From positions 124,001 through 188,000 of the forward strand of contig MQVO02000022.1 in the NCBI GenBank assembly GCA_001986395.2: DNA of 64,000 nt, written 5' to 3'. Below the pieces are notes generated by a model. It had not been told where the DNA came from. It searched no databases and was given only the letters and a program-made list of their open reading frames with translations. Positions 1 through 11,953 of this stretch are shown here, piece by piece. Position numbers and translations under genes: made by a program. Position 1 is the stretch's first letter; each line of letters starts with the position of its first letter. This stretch comes from Irpex lacteus (Eukaryota; Basidiomycota; Agaricomycetes; Polyporales; Irpicaceae).

Positions 1-1435
1 GTAAAGTCATGATCACTATATTTATACTGTTTACGCGGCTTTGTTGAAGTTTTCCTCGACGGAACCAGGTTCTACTACACACAAAAGAGTACTTACTCAC
101 TGCATACTGGGAGTGCAAGCAGACAGTGATAATATAGTCAGCACCATGACTAAACGCGCCCTTTTGCGCCTCTTTCCTATCCTGTGAAGGGCGCCTGGCG
201 CTAGGCTCGTGAACCAGCCTCTAAAACCTCGTACCTCGGCCTGGCGCTCATATAGCGCTCATACCCGGAAGCGTCCTCGACTCCTCGACTCGGACTTCGA
301 CGTTTCAACCCGTGCCACGATGAACTTGAAATTGAACAAGCGATAAATCGAATGATTTGCCACCACGGCCATAGCCTTTCATCGTAAATCTCTGTCCTTC
401 ACATGGTCACAGCTTTGTGACTGTATACTGCTACCGATCTGGAAGCCTTGGGGTTACTCGAAGAAAGAAAGACCAGAATTATGACGGTCCCAAGACCATC
501 CCACTAGACTATGGAAGCAACTGCTTGTATTCATTGGTTGTAGGTGATTCTTTCTTTAGCAACTGTCTTGCCAACTAACCGCACATTAAGCTGGCAGGCT
601 CTCACGATTCACAGTACTAGTCTCATGTGATGAGGGAGCGAGTGCATGAGCTATTATCTGCCATCGATGAAACAAGAATGCCAGTCTTGCACCATGGTTT
701 TACGCGTGGTACGCGTAGTCTGCATTTCCTCCACTCTCTTCCGAAAAACACAAGCAAGTCGTGGCCAAGATCATCTAAGATCATGCCCATCGTCCTCTGT
801 GACGCCCTGGAAGTAAGCTTGCTTCATGTATTGGTGCTTCTTGTCCGAAGGCTGATTGACAACATATCACTTCTTTCATATCCAGTATGTCGCGCGTATA
901 ACACGTCTTTCAAGGGTCCCCGTCAATCATCATCCTCATGCTCAAACGAAATGAAACCACGCAATATGCGCCCTTTATCGATGTTCGGGATACCACATAT
1001 AGCGCCCATAATCGTGTGTATTTCTTCCGTTGATGAACGTTACATTGCACAATTCCATGGCGGGGCTCTATATGTTCCGCTTTCAAGGCTTATATCTGAT
1101 TTTCGGACCCTTAAAAGCCGCATGTTCATGCCCAATGTTGTGTACACAAGTAAATCAGGCAAACGTGCATCGACTGCGTGTAATCCGCGCTCCATCATGA
1201 TCCTTCCATCCATTCAAGACGTCCGATGAGGGCATAAATATTCACTACGATAGTACGCCAGTCATTCTCAACATTCCACAATATTCCTCACTGGCAGACA
1301 GTGTGCTTAAGCGATAACTGGCATGAGCAGCATGTACGTCGCCCTCCAAATATACGCATCACGCTCTTCACTCACGCCATAGCCCTCAGACGAGAGCTAG
1401 TTAGAGAAGCTCACGCATGTGGCGTGAACGCATTT
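1..1435. other. Upstream stretch without a supported gene
   Basis: I see no gene here that I can support. One open frame at 627-1229 (+) is about 200 codons long. It has no recognisable domain, an odd composition and no splice context, so I treat it as chance. The first 600 bases show no repeat or RNA gene I can recognise. Confidence 0.4.
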
Positions 1436-1863
1436 ATGGGAGTACCGCCAATCCCTGTACGCTTGCGAGGTGAGCTAGTTTGATTTCAGATAGAATCAGG
1501 TCTCACCTTCAACGCTGAACTATCTCTAGAAATCAATATATCTGGGCTCCGCGAGCGAAGACTTCATACGCACGGGTACACGTTTGTTAAGGTGTCCATA
1601 GATAACCGTGAGATCCTGAAGACCGACGTCAGCCCCGAACCGACTGCGCCTACTTGGGTCTTTGCCCGGCCGAAAATTCTGTCAGTGGCAGATGGTACTT
1701 CTATCTCTGTCTGAACGGCTCACTAATAGCTTACTATCACTCAGATCGATCTACCCCTCTTCGGCCATCAGGTTCTGCGTATTTCGTTGGCATCGTCACA
1801 TGCAGACCGAGGAGTATGTCGGTGAAGTCGAGGGTACTGCATGGGCATTCTGCAGCGAGTGTT
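1436..1863 (+). CDS. C2-domain exons, gene model incomplete
   Basis: A short first exon (1436-1469, starting MGVPPIPVRLR) splices in phase 1 to an exon at 1530. That exon encodes a beta-rich stretch with GLRERRLHTHGYTFVKVSID followed by NREILKTDVSPEPTAPTW. A later stretch around 1760-1860 contains FRWHRHMQTEEYVGEVEG. Together these follow the C2 layout of basidiomycete NLR-type proteins: strand, THGYTFVKVSIDN, LKT...PTW, then a strand ending in DEYVG or EEYVG. C2 domains bind membranes or partners. I could not join the 1530 exon to the 1760 stretch in frame with a GT-AG intron. Either a splice is missed or the gene carries a frameshift. The helical module that follows at 1984 is probably part of the same gene. 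Confidence 0.45.
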
Positions 1864-1983
1864 AGTGGTTGTTTGTCTTCGTCTACTAGCCGCACTCCTC
1901 AATATCGTGTGTTATTAGCTTATGCGCAAACTCCGTCAGAGGACTCCCCGAACCTCAGGATACACCCAAGTATCTCACTAGAC

Positions 1984-2989
1984 ATGCCTAAAGAGCAGCC
2001 ATTTCCAGCAGCACGAGAGGAAGTCGACATCGTTGAGGTCGAGAGGCACCGAATTGAGGTCCTCAGGCGACAGCGCTCGACCAGAAAGCAGGGCGGGTTC
2101 GTTAAAGGCGTATTGCCGGGTTTACTCGATGTTGTCACGGATGACATGGACAGTCTTTTGCGGCTCCTAGACCATGTTGCACCGGTAAGTAGTCGATAGT
2201 GTGTATCAACATCATTGTGACTGCTGACACTACTCCATCTGCATCACTAGGCCGTGCCGTTATCTAGGATTGCAATCATCTTACTTCATGGGGTACAGAA
2301 GGTATGTGCTCCGATTCGTTCTTTAGCGATGAACGATATGATAGCTTATACGCGTATCTCAGATGGTGAAAGCTCATGGGCAAGTCGATTCAGACATCGA
2401 AGATCTCCTAGCGTTGCTTCGAGAAGTGCTGGTACACGCCGCCAGTTGTGAAGGCGACGATATCAAGAAGCAAGCGGTCAAGCTAGTAGGTGATAGTGCG
2501 TCGATCATCGATGGTTGGGTCCATTCGAGGTCCGGAAGTGAGTTTCAGTATTACGTCTCGGACGAGCTGATATTAATCCCCGCGCTAGAACAACTCGTCA
2601 AAGCCACTTACATTCAGCAACGTGTCAAAGTTTTCCATGCTCAGTTGACCGAGTTCAATGCCATGTTGAGAGATATGGTCAAAGCTCGTCCCGCTCAGCG
2701 GCTAGTGCAACATTCTGTGCAGTCAGTCAAGATCGGCGATCCAGAGGACCTTCCCGAGCTCGATCGTTCAGACACTATCAGCGTGCTGGATAGCCCTACT
2801 CCCCAAACCCCTCCTGCTACCTTTGTTCAGTTCGACGGGCCCAGGCCCGCGAGTAAGGGAGATGGTCCGTTAACACATGTTGTGAAGGAGGTCGAGACGC
2901 ATCTGGGAGAATGGCATCATGTGAAGGAGTGCTATGGTATACAAGCTGACGGTGAAATAGCAGTAGTAGACAACGTTTCGGCGTCATGA
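1984..2989 (+). CDS. NLR-type N-terminal helical module, no NACHT
   Basis: Exons 1984-2184, 2251-2301 and 2363-2989 are all in phase 0 and give 292 residues. The product is almost entirely helical. The first third contains LLDVVTDDMDSLLRLLDHVAP. The middle resembles the Goodbye-like or NLR N-terminal domain found before NACHT-WD40 proteins of mushrooms, with a segment SEFQYYVSDELILIPALEQL followed by a long helix. The tail is polar and Ser/Pro-rich. In the usual architecture a NACHT P-loop ATPase would follow. Here the frame stops, and no Walker A motif appears downstream before the MFS gene. It may be a stand-alone regulator or a truncated NLR. The true N-terminus may lie in the C2 exons upstream. 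Confidence 0.6.
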
Positions 2990-3551
2990 TGATTTTGACT
3001 CATACAATTGTATCACTTAGGGTGCAGCCGACCGTCATGGTGATACAACTGTCAGATAAGTATGTCAAACCTTGGTCCTCGTGACAGCGCGACAATAAAT
3101 AGCTCAGGTGTGTGTACTAGCCGTTCACATTGAGATGTTTCTTATGGTTTGATGGACAGATGGTGTGTACGCCTTCGTGAGTTTTTGATGACTTTGCATC
3201 CGAATATGGTACAGTAGCGTACCCGATAACATGAACGTCTTGACTCAAGCTGCGTTGTCTGGTCAAAATCGTTGTTTCTGCCTGTGGGATTCAGAGTTAA
3301 ACAACGCAGACAATTGTGCACGATCCGAACTCACAATCAGCAGACAAAAAGGTACATTTTACAGTATATGGATTCTACTCAGACACTGAAGACCATGACG
3401 CTTCCTTTCTCACCAGATTACGAGCTCGTGAACATGACTTCACTTCGGGCCACGGACATCTATTATGCTTCACGCGTTATCTCTTTAAGGCTCACAAACG
3501 TGCGAGATACACATAAGAGTGCGAGACCTCTCTTTCTTCCCTCTCATCATC
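2990..3551. promoter_or_regulatory. Intergenic region before the MFS permease
   Basis: About 560 bases between the NLR-like module and the permease start. Short open frames occur but none shows a domain. The stretch presumably holds the terminator of the first gene and the promoter of the second. I see no clear TATA box. Confidence 0.3.
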
Positions 3552-6143
3552 ATGGACACCACACAAAGTCCTCCTGAGGAAAGGATCGAGCGGAAAGACC
3601 AAGTATCTGTTGAGCTTGTTGAGTCAGTTCTAGTTAAAGCAGTAGCTGACGACATAGATGCCTGGATACTCTCCCCCGATGCACGTCCAGCTGCTGAGAA
3701 ACGACTGGTCAGGTTGCTTGATTTCCGATTGCTTCCTGCGATTATCTTGATCTTCATTCTGAACTACATCGATGTAAGCACTTCATCACCTCTCTGTGAA
3801 CATGCATCTAACGACCCTGATTAATTGTAGCGAGTTGCGGTCTCTGCCGCTCGCCTCCAAGGCCTTGAACAAGATCTTGGGCTTACCGGTGAGTCCTTGG
3901 CAGTATTAGAAGTGCGAGAATCGTCTGAAGCATGCATAGACATTCAGTACGAAGGCGTCATTGCAATCCTCTACGCATCCTACGTCCCTGCTCAAATACC
4001 TTCGAATATGATTCTTAATCGCATCTCCCGGTATGCATGCTCCCAGATATGTTATCATTGGCCGGCTTCTCAATCACTAACAGACCATCGTGGTATATAC
4101 CCATATGCACATGTTTATGGGGTCTGGCGAGTGCGATGACAGGGGTGAGCGTCATGTGGGCTCTTCGAAGTTCGTTGTTGGACACTGAACTCTCTCCAAG
4201 GTTTGTAAGACCTATGCGAGTATATTGACGACTAGATTCTTCATTGGTCTTCCCGAGGTGAGCTCTTTCAAGTATCATGGTCGCGAAGGCACCCTGCGAG
4301 TATGGATCCCTTAAAGGCAGCATTTTATCCGGGTGCTATGTATCTGCTCTCACGGTGGTACACGCGCAAGGTACACTTTCGATATCATCGATGGGCCAAT
4401 CTGTGTTAAACACTAGTATTGTGTTCTCCAGGAGCTAGCACTCCGATCTGCAATCATATACGGGGGCCTCTTGATCTCGAATGCATTTGGCAGTGTTTGT
4501 TGAACTTCCTTGATGTGTCCGTAGGCGATGCTGACGTCCTTTGTAGCTTATGGCTGCAGGGATTTTATCACACATGGATGGGAGCTTGGGGATCCGCGGC
4601 TGGCGCTGGTGAATATTCTATCTCAGGGCTCTTGATATCGTGTGTTAACCCTCATTATCGGCAGGCTATTTTACATTGAGGTGATTTACCGAAAGAATAT
4701 TATGCTCGAGGAAAACTCTGTTATTAAAATATTTTACAGGGGGCAATCACCGCCTGCGTGGGGCTATTTTCGATGTAAGTGTTCTACGACGCTGCGATCT
4801 GACTGTTCTGCTTATCAGTATCCAGCTGGGCCTTACCGGATTATGTACGTTTTGTGAAGTGATACTCATCATACGATATTAAGCTCGTTGATTAGCCACA
4901 CAACACTCGATGGCTTTCATCGGCCCAGCGCCGTCTCGCACGGGTTAGGTTAGCCGAGGACACTGGGGAGGCAGACGAGGACTCTTCAAGTTCAGAGGAC
5001 TCGTAAGAGCAGTTTCCTTACGATGTTTAAGTAGCTAACAGTCGATGCTAGCGCATGGACCGGTTTGAAGCAAGCATTAAGCGATCCCATCGTGCTTCTA
5101 TTTGCCATGATGACGATGGCTCAGCTGCTAGGAATGAGTTTCACCAACTTCTTCCCGACGTATGTAACTGCAGGCTTCCATTCTACTCTCGATCTTCGTA
5201 TAAAGTAGTAGCTGACACCCGTGTTTCTCTTCAGACTCACGGCCGCACTCGGATTCTCTACCACTCTGAGCCTCATACTTTGCGCGTAAGGGGCTTCGTG
5301 CGGATGAAACTTGAAGTTCGGGTCCTCACATGTCCATATTTATGCCTGCAGGCCCCCGTGGATTCTGTCGACAATCGTCTGCTCTATCAATGCATGGCAT
5401 GCAGGTAACACCATGGTCACGATGTCACTTTACTGCATACTGTACTCACCTTTTGCTAGACCGTACGGGGGAGCGTTACTTCCATATGGCAGGGCTGTGG
5501 TGGGCTGTCATAATTGGATATATCATCAGTTTGTCCACGCATGCCGTCGGAGGTCGCTACGTGACTCTATTCCTCATGGCGAGCGGGTACTCCAGTAAGC
5601 TACTCAATCCTTTCGCCTGCATTGTCTGCTCACATTGCTGATGCGAAGGCTTTGCTCTCACTCTGGTGTGGGTATCGAATGCTGTTCCACGGCCGCCGGC
5701 AAAACGCTCTGTCAGCATGGGTATTGTAAACGGGTTCGGCAATATAGGGAATATGTGGGTAGATGATGTTTATATACTTCCCGTTTTCATACTAACAGTA
5801 CTTACAGGATAGGCTCATTCGTCTGGAAGGCATCGTGGGGTCCATCCTATCATAATTCCATGATTATCACCACTGCCGCTCTTGTGGTGGCGTCCATATT
5901 AGCCTTCGGTTCGTATTGTAATCTCCTACAAGCTGCGCCTTCTGCTGATCCAAGCCATAAAACCCGTGCTGCTTCCCGTCAGTCATACGCCAAATGCTAG
6001 TAATTGAGAACAAGAGACTCGATCGTGAAGAGAGACGGATGACATTGGCGAAGAGACAGCGTATCGAAGAAGCTGCACTGTTGGAAGGTTTGACATTTGA
6101 AGAAGCCTTGGAGAAGAACAAAGGGTTTAGGTATCTTTATTGA
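3552..6143 (+). CDS. MFS transporter, Dal5/allantoate-permease type
   Basis: Plasma-membrane permease of the anion:cation symporter branch of the major facilitator superfamily; substrates in the family include allantoate, vitamins and carboxylates. Nineteen exons: 3552-3773, 3831-3888, 3940-4030, 4084-4144, 4201-4257, 4317-4370, 4432-4494, 4547-4608, 4665-4680, 4740-4774, 4826-4844, 4896-5002, 5052-5159, 5235-5285, 5352-5404, 5460-5594, 5649-5754, 5808-5908, 5983-6143. They sum to 1560 nt, 519 residues. Family landmarks are FILNYIDRVAVSAARLQGLE in TM1, LTTRFFIGLPEAAFYPG and YLLSRWYTRKE around TM4-5, the acidic central loop EDTGEADEDSSSSED, and the charged cytosolic tail. Start chosen at MDTTQSPPEE; an upstream in-frame start at 3519 is possible. 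Introns are 49-74 bp. Specific substrate unknown. Confidence 0.9.
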
Positions 6144-6726
6144 AGCAATCGTTTCTGCAAATCAGGGTCGTCTCTGTGCGACACGTCTCTCATATGAACG
6201 ACTGTACTTGTGGCCAAGGGTTGTCGACCGCAATATAGGTCATACTTCCAATTACGTGACGATTCTCGAAGCAAAACTAGTAGTGTAATATCAGCGGTAG
6301 AGCAACACGAAAATACTTTGCTTTGGAAACAACCATCATCCAGTAAAATTCGAGGTGGCCTCAGGCAGGTACAAGACAGCATATCCAGGCCACGAGAGGG
6401 TTAGTACCGGTGGTTGCATAGCTTGCACAGCTGCTCCCCAGCTTCAATTTGCACGTCGTCTAATCAATATTCTATTCATACCTATGGGCAAAATTCTGTG
6501 TCTTACGTAAGGCTCTAAGTACAGCAGAGGGGACGCAATCACAAACTTGACATAGACATGAAAGGATGAAGATCCTTACTTCATTTACGAGTTCGCTATA
6601 CTGATACTATAGATCATAGATTAAAAGGCGTTCACCAATGATTACGCAGCTCATTTCCCCCGCTGATACTTGATATCAACCCCACTTGAAGTCGATGTAG
6701 ACTTCTACACGAGATAAGTAGTGTGA
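6144..6726. other. Intergenic, convergent 3' ends
   Basis: Lies between the 3' ends of the permease (+) and the membrane protein (-). Only short open frames without features. Both genes must terminate here. Confidence 0.3.
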
Positions 6727-8104
6727 TTAGTAAAATGCTAACGTTTGCTGCACACACGGCGGAAGCCGCCATCTCACCTGTATCGATGTAGCCTCTATAT
6801 TGTTTGACGTGGAGGCCTCGGATCCATCCCCTGTTTCTTTGCTTCTCTGTCGAAGTATCTGTGTTGCTGCAGCATCTATCGAAAATGGCCGTGTGCCCGC
6901 TTGCGGCTGCTCAGATATATCTGCAGAGACTGATAAGGGGCCTGGGGTATCCGTGCTATCTGTTTCTTGGTTAACGGATCCATCCTCTGTGTTTGCGTTG
7001 TCTTCCACACTGGCATGTGGAGTCGGCGGCTCGGGAGGGCTCGACGATTCCGCGAGCGGAAGCGGAGGATCTACGGGCACATTGGCAATCGGTAGAAGGG
7101 GACACCTGTCATTGCAAAGGCTCAACGAGTTGAGCCATGCTACGACTGTGATCAGGTGTACAAAACACAGAGATAGGATCACGAAGGCGAGGATAACATG
7201 CGATGGAGGAATTGGTGATAGTGAGTCCGCATCGTTGGAGCGTCCGTCAGGAGCGTCGAGTCCTGTGAACCCGAAATCTGCGATGACGTAGCTTGAGCTG
7301 CGATACGCTATTGCAAAGATCCAAGACCTGACATGGCACATCTAAAATCAGTCCGTGGCCAATCGTTCGATTAATTCGTTGGCCTCGTACCAAAATACGC
7401 CGGAGATGGGAATGCTCTTCAACATAGCGATCTGCATAGCTCGATCTACGACAGGTGTCTATAAGGATAGACATTTGTATTAACGTCTATTTAACTAAGC
7501 AATCAAATTATCACTTACTGTAGAGGTAGCGGCAGTACACTCTAGGTTGAATTGATTATCGGACAAGGATGAAGCCCAGTAAATGAAGAGGACCGACAGG
7601 AGGCTGGCGTTCCCGGAGATAATTCCAGATATGATACCCAAGGTACGGATAATGGGCTCCTCGATTGACTTGGATGGTGAAACGGATCTATAGGTAGGAA
7701 TGGGATATTGCAACGTCAGTAGTGAACAGAACCTGCAAGCTGATGGAGAGAACATACATATAGACTGCCGAACCATTCAATAGCAGTGGAGCAGACCTTT
7801 CTCCGAAAGAGTGCACACTATCCTCGAGCATTTTCCACCAGTCGTTCCGCTGTCGAGCTGTGGTCACAGATGTAGTAGAGTCCAGCTCTACATGCGAGGA
7901 AGGCGCTAGGGGCACGTCGGCATCGGGATGATTGGGATGCAAAGCGGGTAGATAGTGCGAGTGAAACCCGAGGAGTATAACGTTCCGGTATATGAGTGCA
8001 GTGACCCTTATGAGTCGGGTGAGCCACGATCTTTCTCTTCCCTGGATCGCAAATGTCTCCTGAGTTCTAGAAGGATGGTTTTGAGCAGTATGGCTAGATT
8101 CCAT
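6727..8104 (-). CDS. Four-exon membrane protein, paralog A
   Basis: Exons on the minus strand are 8104-7758, 7687-7519, 7458-7391 and 7327-6727, giving 394 residues with intron phases 2, 0, 2. Hydrophobic segments are RVTALIYRNVILLGFH near the N-terminus, GIISGIISGNASLLSVLFIY, GVFWSWIFAIAYRSSSYVIA across the third splice, and HVILAFVILSLCFVHLITVV. The C-terminal tail of about 120 residues is Ser/Pro/Thr-rich and probably cytosolic. I do not recognise the family. The protein is clearly homologous to the plus-strand gene at 10434-11953, with the same exon plan and phases. The start at MESSHTAQNH is the most conservative choice; the frame stays open to an ATG at 8209. A further intron near the C-terminus is possible. 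Confidence 0.7.
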
Positions 8105-10433
8105 GGCCGGACCTATGTCGTGGCTGATGCTATTAGTATGGACCCCTGTGAGAACAAAATCAGGATAAGTATACAGAGCGGAGGATAGAAAGCAGTCGAA
8201 CATACTCATGTTGACGATAGTGCGATACGTGTATACTATACGTGATGCAGTGAGCTAAATGTTCGAAAAGGAGGGTCTGTATGGCTCACAATGATTCGTC
8301 GGAACCAGTAATATAGCTCTGCAGCGTGGGAAGCGTGGATGCACAATGTCAAACCTTGAGACCCTGTACGACTACGACGCCCGGACATGTCAGCTCGTCG
8401 GCATGAAACGAGGCACTGTCGATGAGAGCCCACTTGCGAGCTCCCGTCGCAATCCATGTCGGAGATTTCCCACTGCGAGTCGGACAATGACCCGTTGCGT
8501 GGGCACTCGATTCTATCTTCTATCCTGTGGACGTCCTGGAGTGAACGCATTCAAACTTGTTGTACAAGCCCTAGGAGAGCACCCCCTTGTGTGTATAATA
8601 GTCATGCTGACTGTCTCACAATGTCCGTGACATGATTTAGAAGAGCTGAGAGATGAGAGCTAACGCGCACATGGGAATCTTTAGCCGCAAACACTCCAAT
8701 TTTGAGCTACATGACACTCACTAAGGAAGTCCAGTCTATAGCTACCGGCCTGGAAGCAGATAATCATCACATTCGCGAGCTGAACATGGACTCAGGCTGC
8801 GACCCAGAGGACGAGGACGCCTACGAGTCCGCACGTATGCAGTATTCTGCCTACCTAATAAGCTTGTTGCGAGAACATATAGACCTTCGTTGGAAAGCAC
8901 ATCCCAAGGACAAGGTTCTTGGAATTGAGGTTCAAAGGGAGTACAAGCAAGATGCAAGTGGGTGAGTACAGTAAGTAGCTGTACATGTTCAAGTTTGAAC
9001 TGTGTGCGCGCTCAAATATTCGGCTGCCGTCCGGCGTAAGTGCGCCATGGAATAAGTTCAGATCATTTGTGCAGATCTCCAATGCCATCTCTCGACCGCC
9101 CACCCATGCCACAAACTCTTCATCTTGGTTGACACTTTGTAGTGCTTCCCTCGTGTCCAGCATTTCCGATATCCAGCCTATGATGATAAAGAACATGCTC
9201 TACACACGTTTTGCTTTTCCATCTCCAAGACCTACGCAGTCATATAGTGGGTCTGCAGTGCTGCTCAAGTGCGACTTGCTCCCGAGGCACTCCGTCAATC
9301 GTGTCCTACGCATGGCCGTTGCCCATCCAGAAATCCACTACAATATGTGAACCGTGGCCACTCTTCAACGTTTTGAATAAGTATGCCAATAAATCTTGTA
9401 CGTGCCCTCAGTGCGAGAGATCAGAACTCTGTGGCTGCGCACCTGACGGAGGCGGTGAGTTGTTAGTATTTTGTGAGAAGTTCAGCACCCCTCACAAGGC
9501 TGACAGCGCATTGACGGATTCAGGTAGGGTCACTTGAAGCTACTACTGACAGTCTACTGGCCTCGGATGGTCACCCAGACCGACCAACTTCTGACTACCA
9601 AGTGACTCTGGTAGGTGTACAGCCGAGCGACGGAGGTATATCACGTTCTGCGGCCGACGCATCTTGTCATCCCCATTCGGATCTGCGCCTGGGACACGCC
9701 TGGTTTCTGGAAATCTAAAGGTGGAAGATAATCAATGTGGCTGGCACGCCTCCGAGGTCCGACTCTGAAGTGTATAAGATCGTTGTGTCATTGCCTTCCC
9801 AGGGTAGCGCTGATGATGACGGGGGCGATGTTGGTTATCCTGCGGCCGATATCGAAGCCCTAGGTTTGTGCAAAGCTTGGAATGCTGTACTACATGTCAA
9901 AGCTGAAGTCGTACCATAGGCTTTACCCACCACCGACAGGGATATGAGGGTCATCTCGCCATTCACGAATTCGAACCAGTGCCTCCAGCGTTATAATGAC
10001 AGAGGCAATATGTCGGGACTGGGACGCTAATTTTGGAAGGCTTCATATAACGTGCCAGAAAGTGGGATATCGGGATTTAGTTGGTATTGAGCGTAAGATC
10101 CTCCGATCTCCACTGTTACATTGCTCATTGCTCTCACGAAATGCGCGGAGCACTGTGACATGACCCTTGTCGGCATTGCCTCAAGGCTGCGTCCCTCTGC
10201 AATAAGGCCAAGGATAACTCAGAGGCTGTACGGCCATCCGCGGCTCGCATCGTTCTTTGATTGCGTCGTCGGTAACTCCCAGGTATATGTGTGGCCACAG
10301 AGGAGATGTGGGGCTGGATAGACAGATTATACCCTCTCCCCTCCCAAACCTTTACATTCTTTCTTTCTAATATTCTTCGTATCTTCTCTGCATCCTAAAT
10401 CCCAGCTCTATTTTTGTCATTGGGACATATAAC
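8105..10433. other. Unresolved region between divergent paralogs
   Basis: 2.3 kb between the two divergent membrane-protein genes. The best exon-like stretch is 8702-8962 (+), hydrophilic and acidic with DPEDEDAYESARMQYSAY, ending at a consensus GTGAGT donor. A minus-strand frame at 8855-9196 also looks protein-like, with NQDEEFVAWVGGREMALEI. Both cannot easily be real. Further (+) stretches at 9540-9920 contain SDYQVTLVGVQPSDGG and SEVYKIVVSLPSQGS. No family is recognised and I could not chain these into a gene. The region may hold a degraded gene plus two promoters. Confidence 0.3.
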
Positions 10434-11953
10434 ATGAAGCCAGGCGAGTTCAATCCATATGAATAGATTCAACATTTTCTCACGTCAGCCACCTCACAGT
10501 TGATCAGAAGGGTGCTGGTAGCTCCTGCGGGGATATTAACCCACCTTGTCCAAGCTCGGTTTCTGACGATTCTGAGCAAGAGCATGTTTCCACACGCTCA
10601 GGACGACTCTCTCGTTTCTTCATTCGATTCATACATCTCCTCATACTACTCTATCAAACGTTTGTTTTGCTCGGATTCCATAGGTCGTACCTCCGTGAGA
10701 TTACGACCCCACAAAACCCGTATCTCGCCTGCGCGGACGAACAACAAGCCGCGTTAACCATTATAACCACGAAATCCGAGAGTAGCGGATGGGAGAGGAC
10801 CTGTAGAGATGCCTTCCATTCGCTTCGCAGAAAATGTGTGCCAGTTTTGGCCAGTAGCTCTGCGCTATATCAGTACGTTGGACAGTCTTACGTCTGAGTT
10901 CTCTCAATTCAACCGCTATCTGTTCAGCGTCGTAAGCTCCATTAGGTCGCCCGACGCCACACAACACACAGTTTCATCCATCATCGGGATCGTCTCTGTT
11001 ATACTGTCGGCCAACGCCATGATCGTATCAACATTCTTTCTCCAGTGTCCACCCATCCTGCCCGAAAATCATGATATAGCCCGGAAGCAGGATGTCAAGG
11101 TATGGCCATCGTTTCATGGGAGCTCTGTCGATACTGATTATTGCATTTATGTCCTCTAATGTAGGCAAACTCTACCAACACAATCCTCGATAAACGTACG
11201 CAGGCGGCAATGCTCATGAGCGTTCCATCTGCCAGCACCTTTTGGTTAGCCATGCAATCTTTGTCATTGTAGTTCATCCTAACATAGCCATGCAGGGCTC
11301 TAAGTTCCGTGGTGGTCTATCACAGCTCAGAGCTCGGTTTAGCGGGGTCCTCACCCATCGTTGATAAAGCATCTTCGGCGGAGTCTCCGAGACCCTGGTG
11401 GTTCACTACTCTCATCTACACGGCGCTGGCTGCCTGTGTTATTCATTTCTTCGGTATCCTACTCTGGATGACGCGTCTCGAAAGCCACGTCGACGACAAT
11501 GTGTATCAGTCACTACCCATGCCTTGCACGACCACTAGTCGTCGTTCCACTAGTCCTTCCCCTCAATGCCTCGCAGAAAAGAGAGCGGTTGCTTCTCTCT
11601 CGAGTGCTGCGGCCCGTCCGCAATTATATAGCGCCTCTCGTGAAGGCCCGGTGTCAACGCCTGCAACGCCTCCCACTCGGACTGATACGTTACTCTCGGA
11701 CATCACGCTACGCGAAGAGTTCGACGACGGAATTCGTCGCTCGAGAAAGGATACGAGGTCTCCTGGCCCACACCCGCGAACTCCTGCTGCGAGCCCAAGC
11801 CCCGTGCGCCCAAGAAAGCGTCCTGGACGTAAACATTGCAGGAATTCAGCACAGCAGTCTCAAGAAAGGCCGATTGAAGCGCCTCAAGTCATCGTGAGCG
11901 CCCTTATTCCTACTCCTTACCTCCTCGTACTGATGGAGTTCCGTTATGCTTAG
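10434..11953 (+). CDS. Four- or five-exon membrane protein, paralog B
   Basis: Proposed exons 10434-10447, 10489-10872, 10928-11099, 11165-11244 and 11296-11953 sum to 435 residues. The last three introns have phases 2, 0, 2, as in the minus-strand paralog. Matching landmarks are LILLYQTFVLLGFHRSYL, GWERTCRDAFHSLRRKCVPV, IIGIVSVILSANAMIVSTFF, AMLMSVPSASTFW across the splice, and PWWFTTLIYTALAACVIHFF. The C-terminus is Ser/Arg/Pro-rich. The first intron (41 bp) is short even for this genome, so the 5' end is uncertain. The frame otherwise opens only after a stop at 10460. The family is unknown. The hydrophobic pattern suggests about four membrane segments with a long disordered tail. Confidence 0.65.

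Noticed and set aside
627..1229. 200-codon open frame on the plus strand
   Set aside because: No domain, no convincing start context, composition unlike the neighbouring genes; probably chance.
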